From: Acetobacter sp. UBA5411
Lineage (GTDB): Bacteria; Pseudomonadota; Alphaproteobacteria; Acetobacterales; Acetobacteraceae
DNA length: 31,192 nt
Assembly: GCF_002409645.1 (NCBI RefSeq)
Contig: NZ_DHNR01000024.1
Location: forward strand, 1 to 31,192
Direction: 5' to 3'
In this document: one piece after another, positions 30,896 through 31,192 of the stretch
How positions within the stretch are numbered: position 1 is the stretch's first letter
Layout: the number at the start of each line of letters is the position of its first letter
Notes under the pieces: model-generated
Told to the model about the DNA's origin: nothing
The model's database searches: none
The model's input: the letters and a program-made list of their open reading frames with translations, nothing else
Made by a program: the position numbers and the translations under genes

Positions 30896-31192
30896 GACGC
30901 ACTCCGTCCAAACGGCAGCGCCCGACGCCTCTCGCGAGGGTCGGGGTGCCAGATTTCGGGGATGACCGGGATTGGCCGTCAGGAGCGGAAAAGGGGCTGA
31001 CCTTTCGGTCTCACCTCATTTCTTCTCCCTGATGCCTTCGCGGCAACCGGGCCGGAGTGGGGGGCGCAGGTGCGGCGCGCAGCGCCGGGATCGCAGCCAC
31101 GTGCAGGCCGCGCAGCGGACAAGCCTGGCGAGAACCCACCACTTGCGCCGCACGCGCCGGGCTGGTGCCACCTTCTGTCCTTCTGTCCTTCT
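30896..31192 (-). repeat. Structured spacer and leader of the giant helicase gene
   Basis: Bases 31020-31192 carry the GC block with AGCCAC core at 31095-31100 and the purine tract (complement of about 31170-31192, continuing past the window). Bases 31072-31140 match 21313-21381. Between the block and the gene lie 120 bases with a good ribosome binding site (GGGAG) before a three-codon frame ATG AGG TGA (31019-31011), then the real start at 30895. Confidence 0.7.

Overview
The window reads as part of a large GC-rich plasmid or integrative conjugative element, probably from an alphaproteobacterium. Acetobacteraceae is my best guess, from gene content and codon style alone. It has no rRNA, tRNA, transposase, CRISPR array, relaxase or replication initiator that I can see. 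Instead it holds the house-keeping and 'ardent unknown' genes typical of big conjugative plasmids: two HU proteins, a short SSB, DinB polymerase IV, a UvrD-type helicase, a DUF3991/Toprim protein, a ParB-domain protein, a PAPS-reductase-like PP-loop protein, a 1708-residue methyltransferase-helicase, a secreted nuclease, a NERD protein, a VbhA/Fic-type toxin-antitoxin pair, and many small DUF proteins (DUF3085, DUF5983, DUF6876, LPD29).

Layout. 1-2750: a structured leader, a small membrane protein, an unknown gene and a DotI/IcmL-like secreted protein, all minus strand. 2927-5373: plus-strand HU with an AT-hook tail, a NERD protein that appears translationally coupled to a 13-codon leader, three overlapping small minus-strand genes, and a second HU. 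5424-6850: DinB and a low-GC 75-codon orphan. 6858-11691: a tight minus-strand operon (Toprim, unknown, UvrD, small Cys protein, exported endonuclease). 11692-12301: a 610-base gap with long inverted repeats. 12302-14169: operon SSB, small basic protein, VbhA-like antitoxin, Fic toxin. 14512-15018: a lone plus-strand gene with its own promoter. 15015-25606: a long minus-strand series of small genes plus PAPS-reductase-like and ParB proteins. 25769-30895: the giant methyltransferase-helicase.

The main non-coding signal is in the spacers. The minus-strand gene blocks are separated by spacers of about 120 to 200 bases that share one plan: read along the genes, a purine-only tract at or just after the upstream stop codon, then a GC-rich block of nested hairpins, then a ribosome binding site and the next start. 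I count at least eight or nine such spacers. Two pairs are near-identical in sequence over 69 and about 105 bases, and five copies share a short core. A second, smaller leader type, a terminator-like hairpin placed directly before a ribosome binding site, recurs three or four times. Together they look like a repeated regulatory punctuation system that I do not recognise from any named family.

Within the coding blocks, stop/start overlaps (ATGA, GTGA) are very common, so translation of neighbouring cistrons is probably coupled. Functionally the genes suggest maintenance and repair of plasmid DNA entering as single strands (SSB, Toprim, UvrD, DinB, HU), protection or modification of it (methyltransferase-helicase, PP-loop and ParB proteins) and addiction (Fic/VbhA).
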